A stretch of DNA of 64,000 nucleotides from Thalassotalea sp. Sam97 (GTDB lineage Bacteria > Pseudomonadota > Gammaproteobacteria > Enterobacterales > Alteromonadaceae): assembly GCF_041379765.1 (NCBI RefSeq), contig NZ_CP166919.1:248001-312000 (forward strand), given 5' to 3'. The position numbers and the translations under genes were made by a program. Within the stretch, counting starts at the first letter, position 1; each line of letters starts with the position of its first letter. Positions 36,803 to 46,236 of the stretch are shown piece after piece. The notes below the pieces were generated by a model. It was not told where the DNA came from, searched no databases, and saw only the letters and a list, made by a program, of their open reading frames with translations.

Positions 36803-37324
36803 ATGCGTTTACTAAGAACGACCACTCATCCAAGCCTAGAAAACCTATGTGCCAGCAGTTTTCATCGCCAAGCGGCGCGTGCCATTATCTTACGCGGTGA
36901 GGATATTCTGTTGCTTTACACTGAGCGTTATCACGATTATACCTTACCGGGTGGTGGCGTTGATGAAGGTGAAGATTTACAACAAGGCTTGGTGCGCGAA
37001 CTGATTGAAGAAACCGGTGCGCAAAATATTCGCAATATTAAAGCCTTTGGTCGCTACGAAGAATTTCGCCCTTGGTACAAAAACGATTTTGATATCATGC
37101 ACATGGAATCGTTTTGTTACACCTGTGACATCGATGAAGAGTTGGCAGACACACAGCTAGAACAACACGAAATAGCCAATGGTATGCGCCCAGTTTGGGT
37201 CAATATTTTTGATGCGATCAATCACAATGAAAATACCATGGCCAACAGTGACAAAAAAGGTATGTCGATTGAGCGCGAAACCTATTTGCTGAAGCTTATC
37301 GTTAAAGAGTTACTTAGCGAGTAG
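36803..37324 (+). CDS. Nudix hydrolase
   Basis: The 173-residue protein has a full Nudix box, GGGVDEGEDL at 50-59 and RELIEETGA at 65-73, with the catalytic Glu pair. It should hydrolyse a nucleotide diphosphate linked to another group. The start ATG is 70 bases after the deacetylase stop. The N-terminal CASSFHRQAARAIIL and DIMHMESFCYTC segments do not identify a substrate. Confidence 0.9.
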   Translation: MRLLRTTTHPSLENLCASSFHRQAARAIILRGEDILLLYTERYHDYTLPGGGVDEGEDLQQGLVRELIEETGAQNIRNIKAFGRYEEFRPWYKNDFDIMHMESFCYTCDIDEELADTQLEQHEIANGMRPVWVNIFDAINHNENTMANSDKKGMSIERETYLLKLIVKELLSE

Positions 37325-37539
37325 CCTCGTTCCGTAAACCAGCTAAATGCCAAAAATCAGCGCAAGCTCACTGTCTTGTAGCGTGCTTGCTACCTCCTTT
37401 ATTCGCTGGCTATCCCCTCACGGTCATTTTATCTTTGCTGTTAGTCCTTATTGGTTATGTCTGTATCTTGCTGAGAGGATATTATCGTATAAAAAACAAT
37501 CTCTAAAGTGTTAGGGAAGCGAATGAGGGAAGAGCAACA

Positions 37540-39078
37540 ATGACTGTTTCGCAAAAGTCTGTAGCAAGTAAACCTAAGAAAGTAAGCGAAATCCAACAAT
37601 GGCATATCGAAACCGATGTAGCCATTGTTGGCTTTGGTGCCGCAGGAAGCTGTGCTGCAATTGAAGCTGCCGAAACGGGCGTTAAGGTGGATGTGTTTGA
37701 AGCAGGCTCTGCTATAGGTGGCTCGACCGCATTGTCGGGTGGCGAAGTTTATCTTGGTGGTAGCGGTGGCACCCGTATGCAAAACTTGTTTGGTTTTAGC
37801 GATAGCACTGAAAACCTTTACAACTACCTAATGATGCAACATAGCCCGCAAGCAGACGAAGCGAAAATTCGCGCCTATGCCGAAGGAGCCAGTGCGCATT
37901 TTGATTGGCTTGAGGCAAAAGGTATTCCGTTTAAAGAGTCTTACCTTGACGAACGTCTAGTTGAACCATTCAGCGATGATTGCTTGATATGGAGTGGTAA
38001 TGAAAAGTCTTGGCCAGAGATAAATCATTGCCAGCCTGTGCCCCGTGCGCATGTGGTAAAAATGCAAGGTATGGGCGCTGGTAAAGTGTTTATGGAGCAC
38101 TTAGAGCAAACAGCAATTGAACTTGGGGTAAATGTTCATCTTGAAGCTCGTGCATTGTGTTTGATTCATGACGACAGTGAAAACGTTATTGGCCTTGTGG
38201 TGCGCATTAATGGTCAAGAGCTTAATGTAAAAGCAAATGGTGGGGTGATCCTATGTGCCGGTGGTTTTGTGATGAATCAAACCATGTTAAAGCAATATGC
38301 ACCGCGCTTTGCTCGTTGTAATACGCCTATTGGTAACCCAGGAGATACCGGTGCAGGCATACAAATGGGTATGTCGATGGGCGCTGCAGCGATAAACATG
38401 CATGAAGGCTTCGCTAGCTTACCATTTTACCCGCCGTCGACGTTAACGTATGGCATCATCGTCACCGACAAAGGTCAGCGTTTTATTAATGAAGACGCTT
38501 ATCATGGACGTGTGGGTAGTCATTTACTTGAACAAAATAGCGATCGTTTCTACTTGATTGTCGATGTCGAAGCCTATGGTGATTACGAGCAAATGAACTT
38601 CCTTAATGCCGATGTCGTCGCCACCGCAGATAGCGCTGAAGAACTCGAGCAAGAGCTAGGTTTGGCTGCGAATTCGTTATCACATACCATGAATTTTTAT
38701 AATGAGCATGCCGCACAAGGTGAAGATCCGCTGTTTCACAAACAGCCTGAGTGGCTGCGAGTGTTAACACCGCCATTGGTCGCCTTAGATATCACCCCTG
38801 AGCGTGGTGTGTATATGCCCTACTTTACCTTAGGTGGGCTGGATACTGAGCCCACAGGTGAAGTGCGTAAAACTGATGGAACGTTAATTTCTGGATTATA
38901 TGCCGCTGGGCGAACCGCCTGTGGTGTACCTCGTCGAGGCGCGGGTTATAGCTCTGGTATTAGTATTGGTGATGCCAGCTTTTCTGGGCGCAGGGCAGGG
39001 CTAGCGGCAGCAAAGCGTGCCAAAGCGAGTGGCGCATTGTCGCGTCAACAACAAGCGCATGAGCCATCGTTACGGTAA
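37540..39078 (+). CDS. FAD-dependent oxidoreductase, fumarate reductase / ketosteroid dehydrogenase-like
   Basis: The 512-residue flavoprotein has VAIVGFGAAGSCAAIEAAE at about 27-45 for FAD binding, GGSTALSGGEVYLGG, and a C-terminal block GRTACGVPRRGAGYSSG, the pattern of FAD_binding_2 family enzymes (flavocytochrome c fumarate reductase, 3-ketosteroid dehydrogenase). It has no cytochrome, signal peptide or membrane segment. Substrate cannot be told; a steroid or enoyl acid reductase is possible. A bidirectional terminator follows. Confidence 0.82.
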   Translation: MTVSQKSVASKPKKVSEIQQWHIETDVAIVGFGAAGSCAAIEAAETGVKVDVFEAGSAIGGSTALSGGEVYLGGSGGTRMQNLFGFSDSTENLYNYLMMQHSPQADEAKIRAYAEGASAHFDWLEAKGIPFKESYLDERLVEPFSDDCLIWSGNEKSWPEINHCQPVPRAHVVKMQGMGAGKVFMEHLEQTAIELGVNVHLEARALCLIHDDSENVIGLVVRINGQELNVKANGGVILCAGGFVMNQTMLKQYAPRFARCNTPIGNPGDTGAGIQMGMSMGAAAINMHEGFASLPFYPPSTLTYGIIVTDKGQRFINEDAYHGRVGSHLLEQNSDRFYLIVDVEAYGDYEQMNFLNADVVATADSAEELEQELGLAANSLSHTMNFYNEHAAQGEDPLFHKQPEWLRVLTPPLVALDITPERGVYMPYFTLGGLDTEPTGEVRKTDGTLISGLYAAGRTACGVPRRGAGYSSGISIGDASFSGRRAGLAAAKRAKASGALSRQQQAHEPSLR

Positions 39079-39121
39079 GCCGGTGGCACAGCTAGGTGGC
39101 AACTAGCCAAAATAAGACAAT

Positions 39122-39149
39122 AAAAAAGCCAACACATGTGTTGGCTTTT
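39122..39149. terminator. Bidirectional terminator, FAD oxidoreductase and yebC-like genes
   Basis: AAAAAAGCCAACAC and GTGTTGGCTTTT form a perfect hairpin with A and T tails between convergent genes. Confidence 0.92.
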
Positions 39150-39177
39150 GTTTGCATAGTTAACGCTTGCTGAGTGC

Positions 39178-39903
39178 TTAGCGTTTTACTTCAGCGTTGT
39201 GGTAGATGTTTTGTACATCGTCGCTATCGTTTAGCATGTCCATGAATTTATCAAACATTTTGATGTCTTCAGGATCTGTGATTTCTTTGTAGTCTTGCGG
39301 GATCCATGTGATCTCGTCAACTTCAAAGTTGATATCACCTAGCTCTGCTACCAATGCATTTTTGGTCGCGAAGTATTCAGTTTGCGGTGCCGTTACCGTG
39401 ATAATACCGTCTTCTGCTTCAACGTTGCTTACGTCAACATCGGCCATCATTAAGGCTTCAAAAATCGCTTCGTCGTCGTCGCCTTCAAAACAGAATAAAG
39501 CAACGTGATCAAACATGAATGCCGCAGAGCCTTGCGCACCAATTTTTGAATCAGTTTTGGTGAATGCTTGGCGTACGTCTTTGATGGTACGGTTTGGGTT
39601 GTCGGTTAGACAGTCAACAATCACCATAAAGCCGCCAGGACCAAAACCTTCGTAACGTGCTGGCTCGTAGTTTTCACCACCTGCACCGCTTGCTTTGTCG
39701 ATTGCTTTGTCAATTACGTGTGTTGGTACCTGATCTTTCTTTGCTTTATCAATCAGGCGACGCAGTGCTAGGTTACCGTCTGGATCTAGACCACCATTTT
39801 TTGCACATACATAGATTTCTTTACCGTATTTTGAATAAATCTTAGTCTTCAGACCGGCGGTTTTCGCCATAGACTCTTTACGGTTTTGGAACGCTCTACC
39901 CAT
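39178..39903 (-). CDS. YebC/PmpR family DNA-binding regulator (YeeN-like)
   Basis: The 241-residue protein starts [12 protein letters not shown] and has the conserved central [13 protein letters not shown] and GSAAFMFDH motifs of the YebC/PmpR (TACO1) family. Segments such as [11 protein letters not shown] and [13 protein letters not shown] are closer to E. coli YeeN than to YebC. Members bind DNA as regulators, and some ease translation at proline stretches. The gene is convergent with the FAD flavoprotein gene and likely monocistronic. Confidence 0.9.
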   Translation of the reverse strand: MGRAFQNRKESMAKTAGLKTKIYSKYGKEIYVCAKNGGLDPDGNLALRRLIDKAKKDQVPTHVIDKAIDKASGAGGENYEPARYEGFGPGGFMVIVDCLTDNPNRTIKDVRQAFTKTDSKIGAQGSAAFMFDHVALFCFEGDDDEAIFEALMMADVDVSNVEAEDGIITVTAPQTEYFATKNALVAELGDINFEVDEITWIPQDYKEITDPEDIKMFDKFMDMLNDSDDVQNIYHNAEVKR

Positions 39904-40050
39904 TGTTCATGTCTCTTGTCGGTAATGTGTGATAAATTTTCGCCAATTTTAACAGGCTTTGCGCTTGCTGTGTAGAGGCGAGTAGGGTGTTTACTCGCCT
40001 TGACTGGCTATATGCAATAGATGTGGTTAGTATGGCGAAAATTCAAGGCT

Positions 40051-40686
40051 CTACTGACTTTGCTGATAAATCAGTTTGAAGTCGGCTAACATGGCATCGG
40101 CATTGATGCTTGGCACAACACCAGGTTCTCCCTGAATGGGCTTAAAAATCGCATGAACTTGGCCATTTGGATTGGTCATTACTATCGATGCGCTATGATT
40201 GACCAAGTAATATTCATCTTCGCTGTCTTCGGCGATGGCATACATTAAACCAAGGTTACGGGAAAAAGGAAACAACACATCGTGACCAGCGCGCAATGCC
40301 AAAAAGTCTTTATTAAAATACTTCACATATTCGCTTAGTACCTCGACGCTGTCGCGCTTTGGATCTGCAGTGATTAGCGCCACTTGCATATTATTACCGC
40401 TAACTTGCTGAAGTTCGGGGTAAATGCTATTGAGTTTTTGCATGGTAATCGGGCAAATATCTGGGCACGATGTATAACCAAAGAAAAACAAGGTCCATTT
40501 ACCGAGCAGTTGCTCATTGCTAAAGGCGCGGCCGTGGTGATCGGTTAATTCAAATTTGGCGAGAGTCCTTGGTGTTTGATACATCAAGGCATGCTTAGGT
40601 TGTTGCTGTTGAAACTGACTTTGATAAACAAAAGCACCGGTAGCGATAGCTACCAGGGCAATGATGGCGAATAACACTTTATTCAT
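40051..40686 (-). CDS. SCO family copper chaperone
   Basis: The 211-residue protein has a single N-terminal membrane anchor (about 4-22) and a thioredoxin fold with YTSCPDICPI, C74 and C78 (CxxxC), and H164, the three copper ligands of SCO/SenC. It delivers copper to the CuA site of oxidase subunit II. It is the last gene of the ctaA/ctaB assembly operon, 36 bases after ctaB. Confidence 0.93.
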   Translation of the reverse strand: MNKVLFAIIALVAIATGAFVYQSQFQQQQPKHALMYQTPRTLAKFELTDHHGRAFSNEQLLGKWTLFFFGYTSCPDICPITMQKLNSIYPELQQVSGNNMQVALITADPKRDSVEVLSEYVKYFNKDFLALRAGHDVLFPFSRNLGLMYAIAEDSEDEYYLVNHSASIVMTNPNGQVHAIFKPIQGEPGVVPSINADAMLADFKLIYQQSQ

Positions 40687-40721
40687 AGGGTAATTAATTC
40701 TCTGTTTAATCGCTTAAAATA

Positions 40722-41639
40722 TCACATGGCCGGTAGTGCATAGTGATCCACCAGTAAAATAATAAACAGCAACATCAAATGGACAATGGAGAAACGAAAT
40801 GTTTGCATCGCTGTTTGCTCGTCGGCATTAAACTTTAGTTTCCAAGCATATGCAAAGAAAATAAGGTTTAAGGTGACGCTACCAAGTAAATAAATCCAGC
40901 TGCTCATACCGACTAAGTAAGGGATTAAACCGACCACAAACAATAATATGGTGTATAGCAAAATTTGTGTTTTGGTAAACTCGATACCGTGAGTCACTGG
41001 TAACATTGGGATATTCACTTTGGCGTAATCATCGCGACGATGAATCGCCAGAGCCCAAAAATGTGGTGGTGTCCAAGTGAAGACGATTAACACCAGCAAT
41101 AATGCATGTGGGTGTACTTCGTTGGTCATTGCCGTCCAACCAAGTAACGGTGGTATAGCACCGGCAAGACCACCAATGGTGATATTTTGCGGCGTGGCAC
41201 GCTTTAGGTACATGGTATAAATCACCGAGTAACCGACTAAACCTGCGAATGTTAACCATGCAGTGAGTGGATTAACGAAACCATAAAGTAGTGCAAAGCC
41301 GACCAGCGCTAAACTGCTGGCAAATACAATGGCTGCCCGGTTACTGACCCGGCCATTCGCTAATGGTCGATTTTGCGTGCGCGCCATTTTCGCATCTATC
41401 TGCTGGTCAACAATATGATTGATAGCTGCTGATGCAGAAGACAGTAAGCCGATGCCAAGCATTGATGGGATTAGTATTTGCCAAGGAATCGCTCCGGGTA
41501 CCGACAAGCTCATGCCGACTAAGGCTGTTAATACCAAAAGGGCGACCACCCGAGGTTTGGTCATTTCATAATAATCGCGCCAACTTATTTTGCCGGTAAG
41601 GCTGGTCTGATTGATGGGTAGTGCAGATGATTTAGCCAT
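40722..41639 (-). CDS. ctaB: Protoheme IX farnesyltransferase (heme O synthase)
   Basis: The 305-residue membrane protein has about nine hydrophobic segments and the prenyltransferase motif [20 protein letters not shown] at about 82-101 with aspartates that bind the Mg-farnesyl diphosphate. It makes heme O from heme B, the first step to heme A. The name cyoE is also used. It lies 8 bases after ctaA. Confidence 0.95.
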   Translation of the reverse strand: MAKSSALPINQTSLTGKISWRDYYEMTKPRVVALLVLTALVGMSLSVPGAIPWQILIPSMLGIGLLSSASAAINHIVDQQIDAKMARTQNRPLANGRVSNRAAIVFASSLALVGFALLYGFVNPLTAWLTFAGLVGYSVIYTMYLKRATPQNITIGGLAGAIPPLLGWTAMTNEVHPHALLLVLIVFTWTPPHFWALAIHRRDDYAKVNIPMLPVTHGIEFTKTQILLYTILLFVVGLIPYLVGMSSWIYLLGSVTLNLIFFAYAWKLKFNADEQTAMQTFRFSIVHLMLLFIILLVDHYALPAM

Positions 41640-41647
41640 AACAACTC

Positions 41648-42640
41648 CTATATTTTACGACGCAAACTGTAGGTTAAGGTAATAAGGGTGAGCATGAGTA
41701 ACGCCGCAACAACGTTGTGGGCGACCGCTACCGCAAGCGGTAAACTAAAGACAATATTTGATACGCCTAAACTAACTTGTATCAGTAGCACCACTAAAAT
41801 TACACTGGCGGTTTTCTTAAAGAATGCAGACTGCGCTTTAAACAATACGCTAAATGCTAACCAGCCTAAATATACAGCGGTAATGATGGCGCCAATACGG
41901 TGCACGGCGTGAATGGTAACGCGCTCTGCATGGGTAAGAAAACCAAACTCGTAACTGTCGAGTTTCGGTGGTATTGGATCAAATGAATTAGCAAAGCTGA
42001 GTTGTTCGAGCCAGCCATCCTGACAAATTGGTAACTGGGTGCAAACTAGCGCGGCGTAGTTACTTGATGTCCAGCCACCAAGCGCTATTTGTGCAGTAAG
42101 AATAGCTATGCCAATAACGGCATAAACTCGATATTTACGCAGGCCAGTGTCGCCACCTGCGACGCGATAGGGGGTTAACCGTAAATAGAGTAAATACAGT
42201 AAACACAGGGTTATAAAACCGCCTAATAAATGCCCCATAACCACAATTGGCATCAGTTTCATGGTGACGGTCCACATGCCAAGAGCAGCTTGAAAAATCA
42301 CCGTTGCTAAGATGGCAAACGGCAAAAATAGTGGCCCACCTTGTTGGCGATGTTTAAACGCAAGGATAAATATCGCAGCAATAAGCAAGCCTAAGGTACC
42401 GGCAAAATAGCGATGGATCATTTCGTTCCAAGCTTTTTGTACTTCCACTGGTCGTTCAGGAAAAGCCGCTTGCGCTTTAGCGATTTCAGCTTCGGTTTTT
42501 GGCACATCGAGTAAACCGTAACAACCTGGCCAGTCGGGGCAGCCAAGACCAGCATGTGTTAAACGAGTATAAGCGCCAAGCGTAATAACAACGATTGCCA
42601 ATAGCATGGCAAGGAAAACTAATTTACGGGTACTGTTCAT
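41648..42640 (-). CDS. ctaA: Heme A synthase, COX15/CtaA family
   Basis: The 330-residue membrane protein has eight predicted segments in two similar halves, with [18 protein letters not shown] at the first extracytoplasmic loop (the cysteine pair of the proteobacterial type) and later heme-binding histidines. It oxidises heme O to heme A. Its start overlaps the stop of the gene upstream at 42640, so coupling is likely. Confidence 0.93.
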   Translation of the reverse strand: MNSTRKLVFLAMLLAIVVITLGAYTRLTHAGLGCPDWPGCYGLLDVPKTEAEIAKAQAAFPERPVEVQKAWNEMIHRYFAGTLGLLIAAIFILAFKHRQQGGPLFLPFAILATVIFQAALGMWTVTMKLMPIVVMGHLLGGFITLCLLYLLYLRLTPYRVAGGDTGLRKYRVYAVIGIAILTAQIALGGWTSSNYAALVCTQLPICQDGWLEQLSFANSFDPIPPKLDSYEFGFLTHAERVTIHAVHRIGAIITAVYLGWLAFSVLFKAQSAFFKKTASVILVVLLIQVSLGVSNIVFSLPLAVAVAHNVVAALLMLTLITLTYSLRRKI

Positions 42641-43185
42641 TAACCAATCCTCGATAGCTTTAATACTTTTTTCAGATCACTTAGCATGGCTTTGCCAAAG
42701 GCTGGAATAGCTTGCTCGGTCGTTGGTTTATCATAGGTCAAGACAATATTGCCCAATGGATCAACGACATAGACTTTATTGGCAGATAAGCTGTGCTCTT
42801 GTTGGGTAACATGCTGCCAGCTTTGCTGGTGAATAATTTGCTGATACTGATCACTAAGTTGTGTAGCGCTAATGACAATAGGTGTGACACGGTGGGTTTC
42901 ACGGCCTAAAGCTAAGTAGGTGTTATCCATACCTGACAAGGTAAAAGCACAGCGCTCATCGCAGTTGTCGGGCAAAGCGGTAATGAGTAACCATTGCTTA
43001 TTGAGGTCAACTTTAATGCCTTTTTCATTAAGGGTTTGTGGCTGGTTTAGTAAGGCGCCTTGATTGGTTACACCATAGTTAAACCATTGGTACTCTAGGG
43101 CTAGCTTGGCCAAGATCACCGGGAGAATAAATACGCCAATAAGTAGCAATAGGCTACGTCGATTGTTTTTTACAGCTTTGCTCAT
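42640..43185 (-). CDS. SCO-like thioredoxin-fold membrane protein
   Basis: The 181-residue product has one N-terminal membrane segment (about 10-30) and a thioredoxin-like pattern: WLLITALPDNCDERCAFTL, a CxxxC at C75 and C79 as in SCO, and KVYVVDPLGNIVLTY near the end. H131 is close by but not at the exact SCO ligand spacing, so copper binding is uncertain. Similar unnamed genes accompany ctaA in Alteromonadales. It sits between SURF1 and ctaA and likely aids assembly of the oxidase. Confidence 0.65.
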   Translation of the reverse strand: MSKAVKNNRRSLLLLIGVFILPVILAKLALEYQWFNYGVTNQGALLNQPQTLNEKGIKVDLNKQWLLITALPDNCDERCAFTLSGMDNTYLALGRETHRVTPIVISATQLSDQYQQIIHQQSWQHVTQQEHSLSANKVYVVDPLGNIVLTYDKPTTEQAIPAFGKAMLSDLKKVLKLSRIG

Positions 43186-43235
43186 AATCTGCCTTATTGT
43201 TATGGTTATGTTGATACAGTTATTGCCTTTTCAGG

Positions 43236-44105
43236 TTATCGCGATACGTGTTTGTGTGTTGTTCGGTCCTCGTTTGCTTCGTGATTCTCTGCGCCGTTGT
43301 TTTGGTTACTATCGATATTTCGACGCAGATGCATTTGATAACTAGCCACCAACATCAGTAATAGCCATGCCCCTGCTAAGCCGCCCCATTGCACCGCGTA
43401 ACCAAAGTGTTTTTCTGGCAGCATAACAATAGGTTGCCACGTTTTTTTGTAACCGATTTGCTCATCTTCATGTAAAAATAAGCTAAATGGTAATAGGGGA
43501 AGATCAATCAGTTGTGAAAATCGCTGGCTATCAATTTGCTGCACTCTTAACGGCCAGTTTAGTTGGCTAAATGTGGGCTGTTGCAATACCAAGCCAGATT
43601 GTTGGATACGAACATGGGCGATTAGTTGTTGTTTATTTTTAGGTAGTTCAATGAGTGGTAATTGAGTTCGGTCAACGGAACCTGCGACCCAGCCTAAATT
43701 AACCAGTACATGTTGTGCACTAGGCTCATCAAAAAATATGGCGTAGACTTTGTAGCCAACTCGCCCCGAATCGACTTGGTTATCCAGTAAAAACACTTGC
43801 TCGGCAACAAAGTAGCCACGGATAGTAACCATCACGTCATTGTATTGCGCAAAGATGTCGGCGGTTGATGACGCGGATGTATTATTACTCTGGGCATTAT
43901 CGATAATACGCGCCATGGGCTGCGCTTGTTGCTGATTAAATTCAGCAATGCGCTCTAACCGTTGTTGTTTTTCGATACCCCGTTGGTACTGCCAAAAACT
44001 TAACTTGATTAATAATGCAAATACCGCCAAGGTAATAACGACCCATAACAGGCGCCAGCTTTTTACGAACTGGAAAGTGTTGGTTTTTATTATGGTTTGG
44101 GTCAT
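43236..44105 (-). CDS. SURF1 family cytochrome oxidase assembly protein
   Basis: From the ATG at 44105 (a GTG at 44114 is less likely) the protein has 289 residues. It has two membrane segments, one at about 19-38 and another near residues 240-260, bracketing a periplasmic domain. WQYQRG after the first helix and VLVNLGWV are SURF1 hallmarks. SURF1 helps insert heme A into subunit I. It is first in the run SURF1, SCO-like, ctaA, ctaB, SCO. Its C-terminal tail is polar and Asn/His-rich. Confidence 0.9.
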   Translation of the reverse strand: MTQTIIKTNTFQFVKSWRLLWVVITLAVFALLIKLSFWQYQRGIEKQQRLERIAEFNQQQAQPMARIIDNAQSNNTSASSTADIFAQYNDVMVTIRGYFVAEQVFLLDNQVDSGRVGYKVYAIFFDEPSAQHVLVNLGWVAGSVDRTQLPLIELPKNKQQLIAHVRIQQSGLVLQQPTFSQLNWPLRVQQIDSQRFSQLIDLPLLPFSLFLHEDEQIGYKKTWQPIVMLPEKHFGYAVQWGGLAGAWLLLMLVASYQMHLRRNIDSNQNNGAENHEANEDRTTHKHVSR

Positions 44106-44164
44106 TGCTTGCACAGGGTTACTACTAAAACAAATACTTAAATAAAGGGGCTGCTGAGAACAAT

Positions 44165-44374
44165 ATGATCATTAAAATTGTCATCGTTTTGTTATTACTG
44201 TTGATGATATACAACCTGTTTAAAGCAGGTGTCAGCATGAACAGCAATGACTCTAAAAAGCCACCCATGTCAAAATACATCGGACGACGGGTGCTGATAT
44301 CGGCATTAATTATTTTGCTATTATTTATTGGCATTGCCACCGGCATCATTCAGCCCAACCCTCGACCTTATTAA
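44165..44374 (+). CDS. DUF2909 family twin-transmembrane protein
   Basis: The 69-residue protein has two hydrophobic helices (about 2-18 and 48-65) joined by a polar loop, the DUF2909 pattern. Genes of this family lie in cytochrome c oxidase clusters of gammaproteobacteria, but its role is unknown; assembly is a guess. It is on the plus strand, divergent from SURF1 and convergent with ctaE, unlike all its neighbours. Its stop codon lies inside the long inverted repeat at 44366. Confidence 0.82.
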   Translation: MIIKIVIVLLLLLMIYNLFKAGVSMNSNDSKKPPMSKYIGRRVLISALIILLLFIGIATGIIQPNPRPY

Positions 44375-44441
44375 CGGTTTACCACCTGTTTAACAGCCAT
44401 AAAACGACAGCTTTTGTGCAAGTAGTAAACCGTTAATAAGG
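44366..44441. repeat. Long inverted repeat after the DUF2909 gene
   Basis: CCTTATTAACGGTTTAC at 44366-44382 and GTAAACCGTTAATAAGG at 44425-44441 are perfect 17-base inverse copies with a 42-base spacer. The left arm includes the last codons and stop of the DUF2909 gene. It could fold as an RNA terminator-like stem or be the ends of a small element. Confidence 0.65.
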
Positions 44442-44745
44442 CGTCGCCAGTTGCTCGGACGTATTGACCTCTGTTTAATAAATCTACTGAGAGATAAAAT
44501 CGTTTTAATCAAGGCAAAAGTCATGTTATTTAGTCATCTAAATTCATCAGTTTTAACGCAGAGTCAAACGATTTTAGCCTCAGCCCAAGGGGCAATGGCT
44601 ATTTTTCGCACTAGCGGCATTAGAGCTCTCTCATTTGGAATAACCAAATTTCGCTTACTCTGCTTTGCTATTACAAAAAATAGCTTATTGTAGAAAATAC
44701 AAACAAAGGTGAATACGTCCGTGACGACACCTTATTTTGTTTACG
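44375..44745. other. Non-coding region of 371 bases between DUF2909 and ctaE
   Basis: Apart from the two inverted repeats listed here, an 80-codon plus-strand frame (44451-44693) spans the stretch, but it has no start signal, no family resemblance and reads through repeat arms, so I regard it as non-coding. The region lies between convergent genes and seems to be made of repeat elements. Confidence 0.5.
44495..44576. repeat. Second inverted repeat in the DUF2909-ctaE gap
   Basis: TAAAATCGTTT at 44495-44505 and AAACGATTTTA at 44566-44576 are perfect 11-base inverse copies with a 60-base interior. The look suggests a dispersed intergenic repeat of this genus, but copies elsewhere could not be counted from this window. 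Confidence 0.5.
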
Positions 44746-45627
44746 CTATAGAACGTAAACAAACACGAATAACAGCACCCAGACCACATCAACAAAATGC
44801 CAATACCAACTTGCCGCTTGGAAGGCAAAATGGTTATCTGGGCTAAAGTGACCTTTTAACACTCTTAAAAACATAACAATCAGCATGATGGTACCCAAGG
44901 TCACGTGCAGACCATGAAAGCCTGTAAGCATGAAAAAGGTATTACCATATACACCACTGGCCAAGGTCAGGCCCATCTCGGTGTAGGCATAAATATACTC
45001 TTCAACTTGTAATGCGAGGAAGGCAACACCCAAAGCAATGGTTACGCCAAGCCAAAATTTAAGCAGGCCTCGTTTTTCTTGCTCTAATGCAACGTGAGCA
45101 AAGTGAGCAGTAAAAGATGAGGTTAGTAGTAAAATGGTGTTATAAAGGGGTAATCCAGTCCAAGGCATGGCTTCGGTAGTTGTACCATCTGGGGTCACTT
45201 CTAGTGGCCATACCGCGGTAAATTCAGGCCATAACACTTGCCAAGTCTCTAGGTTATTACCTTCACCACCAAGCCAAGGCACAGCGATCACTCGGGCATA
45301 AAATAAGGCACCAAAAAATGCCGCAAAAAACATCACTTCAGAGAAGATAAACCAGCTCATACCTTGGCGGAATGAGTTGTCCATTTGCGCGCTGTATTTG
45401 CCTGCTAATGACTCATCAATAACATTGGAAAACCAACCAATAACCATGTAAATGATTAAAGCGATACCGGCAAGTAATACCCAGCCACCAAAACCGTCTC
45501 CTGTTTTTAGGTTAGCAACATAGCTACCAGCACCAATGGCTATCAAAAATAGCGCAACGGCACCAACTATTGGCCAGTGACTTTGTTCTGGCACGTAATA
45601 GCTTTCGTAATTTTTCGTTTCACTCAT
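44746..45627 (-). CDS. ctaE: Cytochrome c oxidase subunit III
   Basis: The 293-residue protein has seven hydrophobic segments, with WFIFSEVMFFAAFFGALFYAR and GFHGLHVTLGTIML typical of subunit III, and HFVDVVWVLLF at the C-terminus. It is the third core subunit of the aa3 oxidase. It ends the ctaC-ctaD-ctaG-ctaE run, 41 bases after ctaG. Confidence 0.95.
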   Translation of the reverse strand: MSETKNYESYYVPEQSHWPIVGAVALFLIAIGAGSYVANLKTGDGFGGWVLLAGIALIIYMVIGWFSNVIDESLAGKYSAQMDNSFRQGMSWFIFSEVMFFAAFFGALFYARVIAVPWLGGEGNNLETWQVLWPEFTAVWPLEVTPDGTTTEAMPWTGLPLYNTILLLTSSFTAHFAHVALEQEKRGLLKFWLGVTIALGVAFLALQVEEYIYAYTEMGLTLASGVYGNTFFMLTGFHGLHVTLGTIMLIVMFLRVLKGHFSPDNHFAFQAASWYWHFVDVVWVLLFVFVYVL

Positions 45628-45668
45628 TGTCTTTTCCTCGTACGCCTAGTGAATCAGTTTAACGGTGT

Positions 45669-46220
45669 TTAGCTGGCTTCGGTTATGTCATACAAGGTGT
45701 ATGATAAGGTCAGCTCTTCAATATGCTCGGGTAACTCTGGATCAACGTAAAACTGTAGTGGCATCCATACATCGTTATCGGCTTCTAGCGGTTGCTGGTT
45801 AAAACAAAAACATTCAATTTTTTGAAAGTAATTGGCCGCTTGCCCTGGCGATACTGAAGGTACCGCTTGCGCGACACCGTATTTGTCTGATTGATTTTTG
45901 GCGTAAAATTTTACGAATTTCATTTCACCTGGGTGAACGTCAATAAAGTTCTGCTCGGGTTCAAATTGCCAAGGTGCGCCCTTAGCGATACGACTGATAA
46001 ACTGCACCCGCACAACCCGCGAGGTATCAATACCATCTTGGTATACCTCGGCAGCCGTTTCATTGGTTTTACCGTTCAATCCAGTAATGTCACAAAACAC
46101 GTCATAAAGTGGTACCAAAGCAAAACCAAAGGCAAACATGGCAACCACAGTGAACACTAATTTGCGTACACTTTTATTAACTTGTTGGCGTTTATCGTTA
46201 GGCTCGTTGGTATCACTCAT
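45669..46220 (-). CDS. ctaG: Cytochrome c oxidase assembly protein CtaG/Cox11
   Basis: The 183-residue protein has one N-terminal membrane segment (about 20-40) followed by a periplasmic beta domain. IECFCFNQQ is the CxC copper site of Cox11, and CDITGLNGKT after the helix is also conserved. It delivers copper to the CuB site of subunit I. It lies between ctaD and ctaE. Confidence 0.95.
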   Translation of the reverse strand: MSDTNEPNDKRQQVNKSVRKLVFTVVAMFAFGFALVPLYDVFCDITGLNGKTNETAAEVYQDGIDTSRVVRVQFISRIAKGAPWQFEPEQNFIDVHPGEMKFVKFYAKNQSDKYGVAQAVPSVSPGQAANYFQKIECFCFNQQPLEADNDVWMPLQFYVDPELPEHIEELTLSYTLYDITEAS

Positions 46221-46236
46221 GACGACTCCTTAATGA

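Noticed and set aside
44451..44693. 80-codon open frame on the plus strand
   Set aside because: It runs through inverted-repeat arms, has no ribosome site and no family resemblance.
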